Source: Drosophila persimilis (taxonomy: Eukaryota; Arthropoda; Insecta; Diptera; Drosophilidae). From it: a stretch of 64,000 bases of DNA. The stretch is from NCBI RefSeq assembly GCF_003286085.1, contig NW_020825350.1, positions 1,178,001-1,242,000 of the forward strand, given 5' to 3'. The translations under genes were made by a program, and so were the position numbers. The notes below the pieces were generated by a model. It made no database searches. It was not told where the DNA came from and worked only from the letters and a program-made list of their open reading frames with translations. Shown here piece by piece: positions 47,532 through 57,329 of this stretch; the first letter of the stretch is position 1; each line of letters begins with the position of its first letter.

Positions 47532-48413
47532 ATGGTTGGTAGTCGTCATTTGCGAAGATTAGTTAAGAAAGAAAGGGATGAGATAGCTAGAAAATTAGAA
47601 CTTGTCCAACGCCAAGGAGTAGAAAGGGAAAATCAGAGAGAATTGGATAGCGCAGAGCTAGATATACAAGAAAATAATGAAGTAGTGCAGGAAGATATTG
47701 GAATAGTGCAGGATGGCTTGGCAGAGCGCCGACTAATGGCTGCGATTTCGAGTTTGGAGAAGAAAGTTGATGCATCGTTTTCTGTTCTGGAGAAGAAAGT
47801 TGATGATTCGATTTCTGGTCTGGAGAAGAAAGTTGGTGTTCTGTCTGAAACATTGGCGGAGGTGGTGGCTCTGCTGAAGCTTCAGATCAAAAAAGAGCCC
47901 GACGTAGACAATTTCGTGAAATTTCCCATACAGTCGACGATGGAGTTGGAGCATTTAAACTCAATTATAACTCCAGAGCTGACCGATTTTTATGTGAGTG
48001 GTAGCCTATCCTTCTATCACAGCTAGTTGCTATTTTTTTTCATTATTTTCTTTTATTAGATCAACAAAATAAGGAGCTTATTGGGGACGAGCTCATCGAT
48101 GCCATCCAGTTTGAAACACGTGCTGGATGAAAAGCTGATATTGGATTACAATGTGGACGGAACGTCGGGGAAGAGCTCTTTGAAAAATGTTAAAGAATTT
48201 TACTATGTCCTGGAATGTAGGTTTAAAAATAACCTAAAAAAAACATAATAACTAATTAATTAATTTATTTATATTATTTCAGCGGCGGTGAAGATGAAAA
48301 TACCCGACGAGCCAGCAGACAAAATAATTCGGAAGGCTATTCACAACATCAAGAATTGTCATTTTCAGAAGACATCAAGGGAAAAAAAATTCAAACTAGA
48401 CAATAACGAATAA
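47532..48413 (+). CDS. Spliced coiled-coil plus DUF4806-like protein, 249 residues
   Basis: A 5' non-coding exon ends at 47,113 (CAG then GTAAGT). Intron 1 is 47,114-47,422. Coding starts at ATG 47,532. Intron 2 (47,994-48,059) and intron 3 (48,217-48,282) are both 66 bp with GT...AG ends. The stop TAA is at 48,411, with AATAAA at 48,419. The joined coding length is exactly 750 bases. The N-terminal third is charged and helical. An 11-residue repeat, xLEKKVDxSxS, occurs three times with leucines at 75, 86 and 97, and looks like a coiled coil. A KKEPD patch follows at 120-124. From about 130 to the end (FPIQSTMELEHLNSII..., then ILDYNVDGTSGK, then IRKAIHNIK) it matches my memory of DUF4806, a domain of unknown function common in insect proteins. 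No DDE or RNase H motif is visible. The role could be DNA-end binding, regulation, or a captured host gene; all three are inference. Confidence 0.65.
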
Positions 48414-48465
48414 TCATAAATAAAAATAATTGGAAAAATAAACAATTACAATGTATTACTTTTTA

Positions 48466-48730
48466 TATTAAATGCATGGTTTTTCGTGAAAAATCATCAC
48501 TTATTAAGTGCATGATTTTTCCCGAAAAAGTGCATGATTTTTCCCGAAAAATCATCACTTATAAAATGCATGATTTTTAGGTAAAAATCATCGCTTATTA
48601 TGTGCATGATATTTAGGCAAAAATCATGCATTTAATAAGCGATGATTTAAGCCAAAAAATCATCACTTATTAAGTGCATGATTTTTCCCGAAAAATCATC
48701 GCTTATTAAGTGCATGATTTTTCGGCAATG
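48466..48730. repeat. Palindromic ~36-bp tandem array
   Basis: About seven units of the type AAAAATCATCACTTATTAAG followed by TGCATGATTTTTCCCG occur head to tail, with one inverted unit near 48,630. Each unit is itself a near-palindrome (AAAAATCATG.../...CATGATTTTT). The array sits just inside the right end of the 46,497-48,882 element, past the gene's polyadenylation signal. This is the usual place for multiple protein-binding sites in a transposon. Confidence 0.85.
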
Positions 48731-48882
48731 CTCGATGACAATGTCATCGATTATGCCCTAGGACATCTCCATGTTAATGTCATCAGCTCAGCGTATGGCC
48801 GGTCATCAACTATGTCATCGGGGGTAGTGACGCTGTCATCGACGTGTCAGCAGCTGAGTCATTAATGACCCGTACTGCAGGG

Positions 48883-49982
48883 CAAAGCACCAATGGTGGC
48901 GACTCTCAGAGTGTAGCTTATTTAAGGCTAGATCTAGCTTATTTGAAAATGGAACAGCTTGAAAAATTATGAAAATGCTTTTAGCTTTAAATCTAGCCTT
49001 TTTTAATTTCACTTTGTTAATTTTTCCTTTTTATATCCTACATGTATTTTTTGGTATTTTTTAAGGCAAATCGAACAAAAAGTATATTTGTAGTACGTAT
49101 TTTGGTGTATCATGGTATTTTAGAATTTATTTACGGTTTATTTTCGCTGAAAAGTTTCGGTCACACTACTTTACAGAAACTTGCTTGGGGATCGTGAAAT
49201 GTTTAAATGTGTAAAACATGCCAAAAACAGTTTACAAACAAAACTTTCGGGACTCGTGGACCAACTTTGACGAATTTAAGGAGGGGCTGCGCAAGGTACC
49301 TGCGGATCAGTCAAAAGCTTACTGCTGCTTTTGCAAATGCACATTTACCTCCAAACTTTCCGACATACATACGTCAACATGCAGCAACGAAGAAGCACTT
49401 GGCGGCAATTGGAGGCATTGCCCAACAGAATAAAATAAGCTTTATAAAAAAGGCTTTAAAACGGAGGAGCATGAGGTGGCATTATGCCTTTATGTTGCCG
49501 AGTACTCGGCCATTGCTCCAATAGACCACCTTTCGCTTATGTGTGTGCAACAGTTCAGCGACTGCAAAGCTGCCGTCGACATCAAATTAAAAAGGACTAA
49601 ATGCACACAAGGACTCTGCACTTCAATGAAGATCTGCGCGCGGACATTGGATCGTCCAAATTTAGTCTTATGCTGGATGAGTCCACTGACATAAGCGGGA
49701 CAAAATTACTTTGTAAATATAAAATAAGTTATATACATTGGTGTGGGCAGTATTTATAGTATAAATCTTTAGGTGCCGTAATAAATTATTACAGCATAAA
49801 AAATGCAAGCATGGTAACAACTTTTTTGAGTTAAATTCCAATTATCTCCGGAGACGCAATTACTATCGCAGAAGCTGTTAAACTGGAGCTGCATAATTTA
49901 AATCTAAATATATCAAATATGATTGGGATTGGCACCGATAATGCAAGCGTCATGACAGGGGCCAAGAAGAGCGTGTACACAG
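48883..49982 (+). pseudogene. hAT element with BED-type finger, 5' half
   Basis: This is the left part of a hAT transposase gene, split by a retroelement. An N-terminal zinc-finger region reads from ATG 49,218 (MPKTVYKQNFRDSW...CCFCKCTF, C-x2-C) and ends in H residues of HKHAATKKHLA in a shifted frame, as in BED fingers. It continues with ADIGSSKFSLMLDESTDISG (about 49,635-49,700; catalytic D of DESTD). A 60-bp intron (49,713-49,772, GTAAAT...TTTAG) is followed by VINYYSIKNASM. The last block is NMIGIGTDNASVMTGAKKSV (49,918-49,976), the second hAT catalytic block. At least three frame changes or stops occur. The promoter and left terminal repeat should lie between 48,883 and 49,217 but were not proven. 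Confidence 0.75.
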
Positions 49983-50845
49983 TGTGACGCCCAGCGCCAG
50001 GAAGACCAAGCGCCGGCGCCATAAACACCAAAACAACATCACTAGAAACACCAAGACAAGCCATGAAGATTAGAAAATAAGTATTAGTAGGATAAGTAGA
50101 ACATAAGCGACAAATACATGAAGACCTGCCACAGAAGAAAGAAATATAAATAAACAAACAATACAAACCAACAACCACAGCTGACCGCCCCAAGTGTGAC
50201 CATAACCCAAGCTCCAACGGGCACACTATCAGCCGGTCCGTACAAACGCGTTAGGGCCCCCTCAGCACAACGCGCTAGGGACAGACTAGGCTAGGGAGCG
50301 CATTAAACCTCCGCCACCTTTCCTCTCCTCGGAGCGCATTAACCCTCCGCAACATTATTTCTCCTCGGAGCGCATTAACCCTCCCGCAACATTATTTTCC
50401 TCGGAGGGCATTAACCCTCCGCAATATTATTCTCCTCGGAGGGCATTAACCCTCCGCAACATTATTTCTCCTCGGAGCGCATTAACCCTCCGCAACATTA
50501 TTCTCCTCGGAGCGCATTAACCCTCCGCAACATTCTTCCCCGCGGAGCGCATTAGACCTCCGCCGATCCGACCAGACGACTACCCGGACCAGCACGCAAC
50601 CATCCGCCACGTGCGGCCCACCCGAAGGACGACCCCGAAGGACGAGCCAGCAGAAAAACACCCGCGCAACTACCAAACTTTGTACCATTAAGAACAATAA
50701 AAATAACTCTATCTCTTCTATTACCGATCCAAGCCCGCCTTATTCTTGAACCACGAGACTCTCTTTCAGCTACCACACCCAGAGATCAAACAAATTTCTG
50801 TGGAACCCGGCGCGACGAGCATACCCCGGCCGAAGCACCGTCACT
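49983..50845 (+). repeat. 5' LTR of the young Ty3/gypsy element
   Basis: It begins TGTGACGCCCAGCGCCAGG and ends ...GAAGCACCGTCAC, with the CGTCAC end inverted relative to the TGTGACG start. It contains a ~35-bp minisatellite of about eight units (GAGCGCATTAACCCTCCGCA type, about 50,296-50,570). An AATAAA lies at about 50,695. It is 863 bp long, against 717 bp for the 3' copy. Confidence 0.85.
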
Positions 50846-50846
50846 G

Positions 50847-50861
50847 TGGCGCCCGAGCAGG
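50847..50861 (+). other. Primer-binding site, tRNA-Lys-like
   Basis: TGGCGCCCGAGCAGG lies directly after the 5' LTR and matches the 3' end of tRNA-Lys as used by several retroelements. This is expected as the minus-strand priming site of the element at 49,983-56,112. Confidence 0.6.
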
Positions 50862-50898
50862 TTGTGGTAGCATAAGAAGCATAATCGCAAAGGTCACG

Positions 50899-52124
50899 AT
50901 GGCAAAACAATGGATAAACCAAGCAACGAAACTGGTGTTACAAAACTATTGCGAGGAATTCGGATTAGAGAAACTGGATGGACTAGAAACCCAAAAGAAA
51001 CAACTACTACAATTTTCGGAGAGAACAGACCTCCCAATACATATTCGAGAGAGGCTAGAACAACTAGCAAACACCCAAACACGAGGGAAAAGCCCGAGAA
51101 CCAAGAGCCAATGGCAACAGTCACCAAAAGGAATACCACAAAAACCAACAATGGAAGAGAGCCAAGGGGAGACCAGGACAGGCAGTAAGAAATCCCTATT
51201 TCCAAAACAGATAAAGAAAGGATCACCAGAAGAAAAGGAGGGCTGCTAGAATTCCTGAGCAGGATGGAGGAATTAGCAGAAACCTACGGGGTAGAACCGG
51301 ACCACCTCGTATTCGCAATGCCGATAATTCTGGAAGAAAGCGCACTAGACTGGTGGCACACAAAGCCAGCGCCAATCACATCATGGGAGGATGCAAAGGT
51401 CGGACTAAAAGAGAACTTCATATCCCCCAGATACCAAGAGGAGCTTGCAAAACAAGTGGCAGAGCGAAAACAAGCGGAAACAGAACCAGTTCGAGACTAT
51501 ATCCAAGAAATAAGGAAGTTAATGAGGTTCGGAACCTACCCAGAGCAGGAAAAACTGGAAATAATATACCAGAACTGCCGGCTGCCGCTGAAACTATACG
51601 TGAAGAGGAGAGAATTCCAAACGCTGTCAGAATTCATGATCATCACAGAGGAATTCGAAAAAATTGAGACAGATGCAGGACTCTCCAAGGTTACAGGGCG
51701 CCAATGGAATTACCCACAAAACAACCAACCAGCTTGGCAAAGGACCCAATACCGACAAAGGAAATGTCAAAGATGTGACAACTATGGGCACGAGGCCCGA
51801 AAACCAGTTGAGCGGGACAACACACAACTAATATTTAACAAGAACCAGCTTTTAGGACGGGCCAGGATTGGATCACAACTGATGGATGTAATCATCGATA
51901 CAGGGGCAACAAGATGCATGATAAACGAAAGGGCCGCCGAAAAACTAAAAGAAGAAGGCATCGAAGGAGTGGAAAACAGATTAATCCGTCTCGCGGATGG
52001 AAGCACTCGGAGAACAACACGGAGAATCCAACTAACAGTAGAACTAGGGGGAAAAGAGACCACCCAATCATTCCTAATCATGACAGGGGTACCAGATACC
52101 CCCATACTAGGAATGGAATTTTGA
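50899..52124 (+). pseudogene. gag and protease regions of the young Ty3/gypsy element
   Basis: A gag-like region is followed by a CQRCDNYGHEARK zinc-knuckle-like segment (about 51,765-51,805) and an aspartic protease with the DTGAT active-site motif (about 51,898-51,912) and a later ILGMEF segment. These are structural and maturation parts of the retroelement. It is treated as part of a broken element, and the DTGAT loop looks normal. Confidence 0.75.
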
Positions 52125-52289
52125 AAGGATGCAGGCACATCAATAACGTGTGGAGAAGCCACAGTAAACTTCAACGGGGAACCAAACCCAAAGAGAAAGG
52201 AGGAAAGCGCAAGAAACTCAGTAACAGAGCCGACGGACGAAGAAATCGAAAAATGGATTAAAACGGAGGTACAAAAATCCAACACGCTG

Positions 52290-53890
52290 GAAGGGGTGAG
52301 CAATGTTACGAAACATCGGATATTTCTGAAGGATGACAGACCAGTCAAGCAGAGGTATTACCCAAGAAACCCAGCGCAAATGGAAATCATCAACAAAGAG
52401 ATCAGCGAACTCATAAAGCAAGATCTAATAGAACCATCACACAGCCCATACAGCTCGCCGATTGTGCTCATAAAAAAGAAAACCGGAGATTGGAGGGTCT
52501 GCGTGGATTACCGACTGTTAAACGAAAAAACAGAGAAGGATGCATACCCATTTCCACGGATGGACTTTATTCTAAATCAGCTTAAAGAGGCTAAATACAT
52601 TAGCACGCTCGACTTAAAGTCAATACCCTGGCAAATCCCAATGGAAAAACAGAGCCGACACTACACAGCCTTTAAAGCTCCAGGGCGAGGATTGTACCAA
52701 TGGAAGGTCATGCCATTCGGACTCACAACAGCACCTGCTACGTTCCAAAGAGCCCTAGACTCGGTAATCGGACCGGACATGGAACCATTCGCTTTCGCAT
52801 ACCTAGACGACATAATCGTAATTGGGCGGACGAAAGTTGAACACATGCAGAAACTAAAAACGGTATTCGAACGACTACGGACAGCAAACCTACGCATTAA
52901 CGCAGCAAAATGTCACTTTTTTCAAAAGAAACTTAAATACCTAGGACACATGGTGAGCAAGGAAGGAATACACACAGACCCAGATAAAGTGGCGGCCATT
53001 AAAGAACTTACCGCACCAACTACACTGAAACAGCTGCATAGTTTTTTGGGCCTGGCATCTTGGTACCGCAGATTCGTACCAGCGTACACCGAACGGGCAA
53101 AAGCTATACAAAACCTATTAAAAAAGGGGCAAAAATTTGAGTGGGGCGAAGCACAGGAGAACAGCTTCCAAGACCTAAAGCTGTGTCTAACGGAAGCACC
53201 AATATTAGCATGCCCGGACTTCAGAAAAACATTCATACTACAAACAGACGCAAGCGACTGCGGCCTAGGAGCGGTGTTGACCCAGGAAGATGCAGACGGA
53301 GAACATGTAATTTCCTACGCAAGCCGCAAGCTCAAAAGCGAGGAAACGAAATACTCCGCAACGGAAAAAGAATGCCTAGCCATCTACTGGGGTATACACA
53401 AGATGAGGATGTACCTAGAAGGCTACCAATTTATCGTAATTACGGATCACCTAGCCCTCAAATGGTTAAATTCCATCGAAAGCCCATCCGGACGAGTAGC
53501 AAGATGGGCATTGGGACTGCAACCATTCTCATTCGAAATACGATATCGGAAAGGCAAGCTGAACGCAGTGGCGGACGGACTCTCCCGCTTACCACGCGAA
53601 GAAACCCGAATAGCAGAGGTCGTAGAATGCGCTTGGTATCAAAACAAATGGAACCAAGTAGAGGTGACACCAAAAGAAGCTACGGATTATACCATAAAAC
53701 ACGGAAGATTATACCGACACATACCAAGCCAAAACGACGAAGACGATCAACCCTGGAAACTGTGCAAACCCAACAGACGGACATCTCGGGATCAGACGCA
53801 CGAAAATCAGAATAAGGCAGCGATACTTTTGGCCAGGGCCAAGCAGAGACGTAATACGATTCGTACGAACATGCGAAAGCTGCCAAAAAT
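52290..53890 (+). pseudogene. Reverse transcriptase and RNase H regions of the young Ty3/gypsy element
   Basis: The RT part (about 52,350-52,940) has WRVCVDYRLLNE, MPFGLTTAPATFQ and the catalytic YLDD (52,800-52,811). Next is the FLGLASWYRRF connection. RNase H (about 53,230-53,590) shows TDASDCGLGAVL, ATEKECLA and ITDHLAL, ending in NAVADGLSR. This order and wording are diagnostic of Ty3/gypsy pol. Confidence 0.85.
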
Positions 53891-53894
53891 TTAA

Positions 53895-54851
53895 GGTATC
53901 GCAACAAGCAGCGGCTGGCAAAATGCTGACCAAAATAGCAAACGCACCATGGGAATCGCAACGGCTGACGCATTCCTAAAGGCGTTCAGAGAAAAAATAC
54001 TGGCGAGGGGAGGTGCACTAAAGCGAGTGATCTCAGACAACGGCGTACAATTTACAAGCAGAAAGACGAAACAGGTAATGAAAACGTGGGGCATCACCCA
54101 ACAATTCACGGCACCATACACACCACAGGAAAACCCAACCGAACGAGCGAACCGAACACTAAAGACGATGATCGCACAATTCGCGGGAGGGAAACACAAC
54201 AAATGGGACGAACAACTACCAGAACTAACCCTAGCGATAAATAGCAGCAAGTCAGAAGCAACAGGGTTTAGTCCAGCATACCTGATATTCGGGAGAGAAC
54301 TTAGATTACCGGGCAACCTATTCGACGAGGTAACACTAGGGTCAGGGTTCAACAATCAAACAAACCAAGAAAGCACCGACAAACGGAAACAAACAGAAAC
54401 AATAGCCAGGCAAAACATGGAAGAAGCAGCAGCAAAACAAGCAAGACATTACAATTTGCGAAAGCGAGCATGGAAACCAAAAAAAGGGGACTTAGTATGG
54501 GTACGAACGCACCCACTATCGAAAAAAATCGACAAGACAACAGCGAAACTAGAACCGAAATACACCGGTCCGTGTAAGGTACACGAACTAACCTCTCCAG
54601 TGATCATAACAGTACAAGATACGACAACGAACAAAAAACTAAGGGCACACGTCTCACAACTAAAACCAGCAAAAATAGAGGAAGCAAAAACAATAACGAT
54701 GCCCTCTTTCTACCTTTTCAGACAGATGGAAAATAAAGAAGAGAAATTCCACATGTCGGCCCGGAAATTCAAAGAGAGGATGGCACAGGCCAGCCACAAA
54801 AACCGAGCGGCAAAACTACTATCGGACGCCCCCCACCAAGCTCACGGATGA
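53895..54851 (+). pseudogene. Integrase region of the young Ty3/gypsy element
   Basis: The DDE core is recognisable from VISDNGVQFTS (about 54,028-54,062) and APYTPQENPTERANRTLK (54,109-54,165). The C-terminal GPY/F-type module (KKGDLVWVRTHPLSKK ... KYTGPCKV, about 54,478-54,585) is also present. Integrase inserts the cDNA copy. This is part of a broken element. Confidence 0.8.
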
Positions 54852-55486
54852 AAGTATCAGGTACAAAGGTGTCAGCGCCCAGGAAAGCAGCAACAAACAA
54901 AACGATGGAAACCACGGCAGGACAACGCGAGACTCAAGGAGAACAAGTAGCAACGCACAATGAAGTAATCCCAACAAAAAAGAGGATCAGCTGGGCAAAC
55001 CAAGCCAACCTACAGGAACAAACGGCACGAAGAATCAGCGAACAACAAGGCCCGGAACTTTCCTGGTCAAAACAAGTGGAAGACGAAGAGTCCGACCGGG
55101 ACGTGCTAGACCTAAACCCCGAGCGGCCAACACCAGAACCGGAAACCCATCCAGAGAGGCACCATCCCGGGCGAATGGAATGTCCTGGAAAAATTCGAGC
55201 TAGCGACCACGGCGATCGAACTAGTCAAAGCAAAACTCCACGACCGCCCAAAACACACTCAACGACGATTCAAACTATGAAACGAGAAACAGGAGGCGTG
55301 TTGGGTGAAGATCGGCCGAGCTGGAGATGTCCGCATAAGCGCATGGTTCCAAACAAAGTCAAGCGGCAACGCTCCACTGGGAAAGGAGGGGGGAGTGTGA
55401 GGCCCAGCGCCAGGAAGACCAAGCGCCGGCGCCACAAACACCAAAACAACATCACTAGAAACACCAAGACAAGCCATGAAGATTAG
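54848..55486 (+). other. Extra open region downstream of integrase, overlapping the 3' LTR
   Basis: A basic, low-complexity open stretch of about 210 codons starts at the end of integrase and runs about 90 bases into the 3' LTR. It has no signal peptide or membrane span, so it does not look like an envelope gene. It may be an accessory frame or simply codon-biased A-rich DNA. Confidence 0.35.
55382..55395 (+). other. Polypurine tract
   Basis: AAAGGAGGGGGGAG abuts the TGTGAG start of the 3' LTR, the expected site for plus-strand priming. Confidence 0.75.
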
Positions 55487-56112
55487 AAAATAAGTATTAG
55501 TAGGATAAGTAGAACATAAGCGACAAATACATGAAGACCTGCCACAGAAGAAAGAAATATAAATAAACAAACAATACAAACAAACAACCACAGCTGACCG
55601 CCCCAAGTGTGACCATAACCCAAGCTCCAACGGGCACACTATCAGCCGGTCCGTACAAACGCGTTAGGGCCCCCTCAGCACAACGCGCTAGGGACAGACC
55701 GTAAGATCAGCCGAGTCTCGGAAAAAAAAGGGGCTCCGCCAGAGCGATCAGCATCAGTTCGGCTCCGGCCAGTGGAGAGGTAAGCATCAGTAGCAGCCAC
55801 CAGAAGCCTCAGCGATCCTCCCATCCTCCTCGGAGCGCATTAAACCTCCGCCACCTTTCCTCTCCTCGGAGCGCATTAAACCTCCGCAACATTATTTCTC
55901 CTCGGTGCGCATTAACCCTCCACAACACCCGCGCAACTACCAAACTTTGTACCATTAAGAACAATAAAAATAACTCTATATCTTTTATTACCGATCCAAG
56001 CCCGCCTTATTCTTGAACCACGAGACTCTCTTTCAGCTACCACACCCAGAGATCAAACAAATTTCTGTGGAACCCGGCGCGACGAGCATACCCCGGCCGA
56101 AGCACCGTCACA
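55396..56112 (+). repeat. 3' LTR of the young Ty3/gypsy element
   Basis: It is nearly identical to the 5' LTR at both ends. Its middle differs: only about three minisatellite units remain (55,830-55,925), and it holds a block of about 125 bases (from GTAAGATCAGCCGAGTCTCG) that the 5' LTR lacks. It also lacks a block of about 110 bases present in the 5' LTR. Confidence 0.85.
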
Positions 56113-57329
56113 ACAGAATTAAAAAAGAGTGTACCGTCTCTAATATTAATAAAATGTGTTTGCCACTCTATCCAATTGGCAGCCAACCACTCCTGCAAAA
56201 AAATTTTCGCAGATCATTTGGAATTTCTTATAGCGGAAACGTACTCATGGTTTGCAAAAAGCTCTTTGAGGCAAATGAGCAATAACAAATTATATGAATG
56301 TATAAATAATGGGCAGGTATATAGTATGTTTGTGTGTAGTTTCATTGCCAATCGTGTTCGTCAAATCAATACAAATGTATTAACTGTTAAATGCAATGTT
56401 CGTCTTAAATTTTTGTAAGTAGACTAATCTGTTGGATTTTATAATATCCATAAATTTCACCGTAAAAATTCCAAAAGTAAGCGATACGCGATGGCTATCT
56501 ATTGAAACTGCTGTATGCAGAATCGAGGAGCAGTGGGATGAGCTTAAGGTAGTGCACCTCGCCCTAGCTGCAACCGTCGAAAGATGCCACAAGGCAAAAA
56601 TTTTAAATGAACTATTTTCTGACGAAAAAAATAAGCTTTACCTCTTATTTTTGAAACCAATATTTAATAGTATGCAACATTTGAATAAACTATTTCAAAG
56701 TCAGCAAGCTGAATCCTCAAAAATACTATCTGAGATAGTAACAAGCATCGATTTCCTCAAAAATAAAATAATACCGCCTGATGCAAAGATTGATGTCTTG
56801 AAAAATTACTTGGATGAATTTGCTGTGTCTTCATTATATGTATGAAGTATGAATGTATGAATTTATTTGAAAAGGAAATTAAAGAGAAAAATTATAATAA
56901 TGAAGTTAACGAATTCAGAGAGAGGGCAAGGATTTTATAAAGGAGCTAATTATCCAACTCAGAGAAAGGTAAGCTTCAATTGGATTTGATATTAAAAAGA
57001 AATAATAATATGCTGCTTAATTTCAGTCTTCCAGATAATTTTGAGACATTAGAAAAACTGCAAGTTTTTGCAGCAGAAAATGTACTCAAACATAATAAAA
57101 ATCATAATGATCTCATTTCCATATTGGAACACTTTAACTATAAGAATATAGATGGAATTCTTGCCCAATATGGCGAAATTCAATTAGTCCCTTGGCAAAG
57201 TACAGATGACACGATACAATTTTGGTCAGAATTACTGACTTATAAAAATGCTGGCAAAAACAAGCCTTTTGAAGAAATCGCTTTATTTGCCATTGGCATT
57301 TTAAGTCTACCGTGGTCAAATGCTGCTAT
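56113..57329 (+). pseudogene. hAT element, 3' half, resumed after the retroelement
   Basis: The gene continues from the 5' half across the ACAG duplication. Recognisable parts are an NNGQ block ending at a donor (CAG then GTATAT, about 56,316), and KIPKVSDTRWLSIETAV with IEEQWDELK (56,470-56,550; family RWLS block). The C-terminal region follows: GEIQLVPWQSTDDTIQFWSE (57,172-57,230) and AIGILSLPWSNAA (57,290-57,328). The last is the start of the conserved dimerisation block, which would normally continue (E).VFS. It is cut there by the next retroelement. Several frames are needed, so it is inactive. Confidence 0.75.

Larger units (their letters stand above)
46497..48882. mobile_element. 2.4-kb inverted-repeat element carrying a spliced DUF4806-like gene
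   Basis: The ends are exact 11-base inverted repeats, CCCTGCAGTAC (46,497-46,507) and GTACTGCAGGG (48,872-48,882). Sub-terminal DNA on both sides is dense in the same motif: CGATGACGAATGTCATC and AATGTCATCG on the left, CGATGACAATGTCATCG and three further TGTCATC on the right. The left end is doubled as a 171-bp tandem. The right end is preceded by a palindromic repeat array. In between is one apparently intact four-exon gene and no recognisable transposase. A possible 2-base CA duplication flanks it (…GCCA before, CAAA after), which is weak evidence. A separate terminal fragment at 42,588 supports a mobile family. The superfamily is unknown; mobility would have to come from another element or from the encoded protein. 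Confidence 0.65.
49983..56112 (+). mobile_element. Ty3/gypsy LTR retrotransposon, young, inserted in a hAT element
   Basis: The element has two LTRs, a tRNA-Lys-like primer-binding site, gag, protease, reverse transcriptase, RNase H and integrase regions in gypsy order, and a purine tract before the 3' LTR. It is flanked by a 4-bp duplication, ACAG (49,979-49,982 and 56,113-56,116). It is nearly complete in layout but broken, with a handful of breaks (roughly three to five). Outside a variable middle block the LTRs differ at only about five positions in roughly 490 comparable bases. That suggests insertion within about the last half million years at usual Drosophila rates (inference). Gag and pol wording fits the Osvaldo/Ulysses-like group of Ty3/gypsy elements; exact family not recognised. 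Confidence 0.85.

Noticed and set aside
50290-50570. CRISPR-like array of ~35-bp units
   Set aside because: Units are directly tandem without unique spacers, lie in a eukaryotic LTR, and are a minisatellite.
52661-54355. Long minus-strand frames within the retroelement pol region
   Set aside because: They are complementary-strand shadows of the reverse transcriptase, RNase H and integrase coding sequence.
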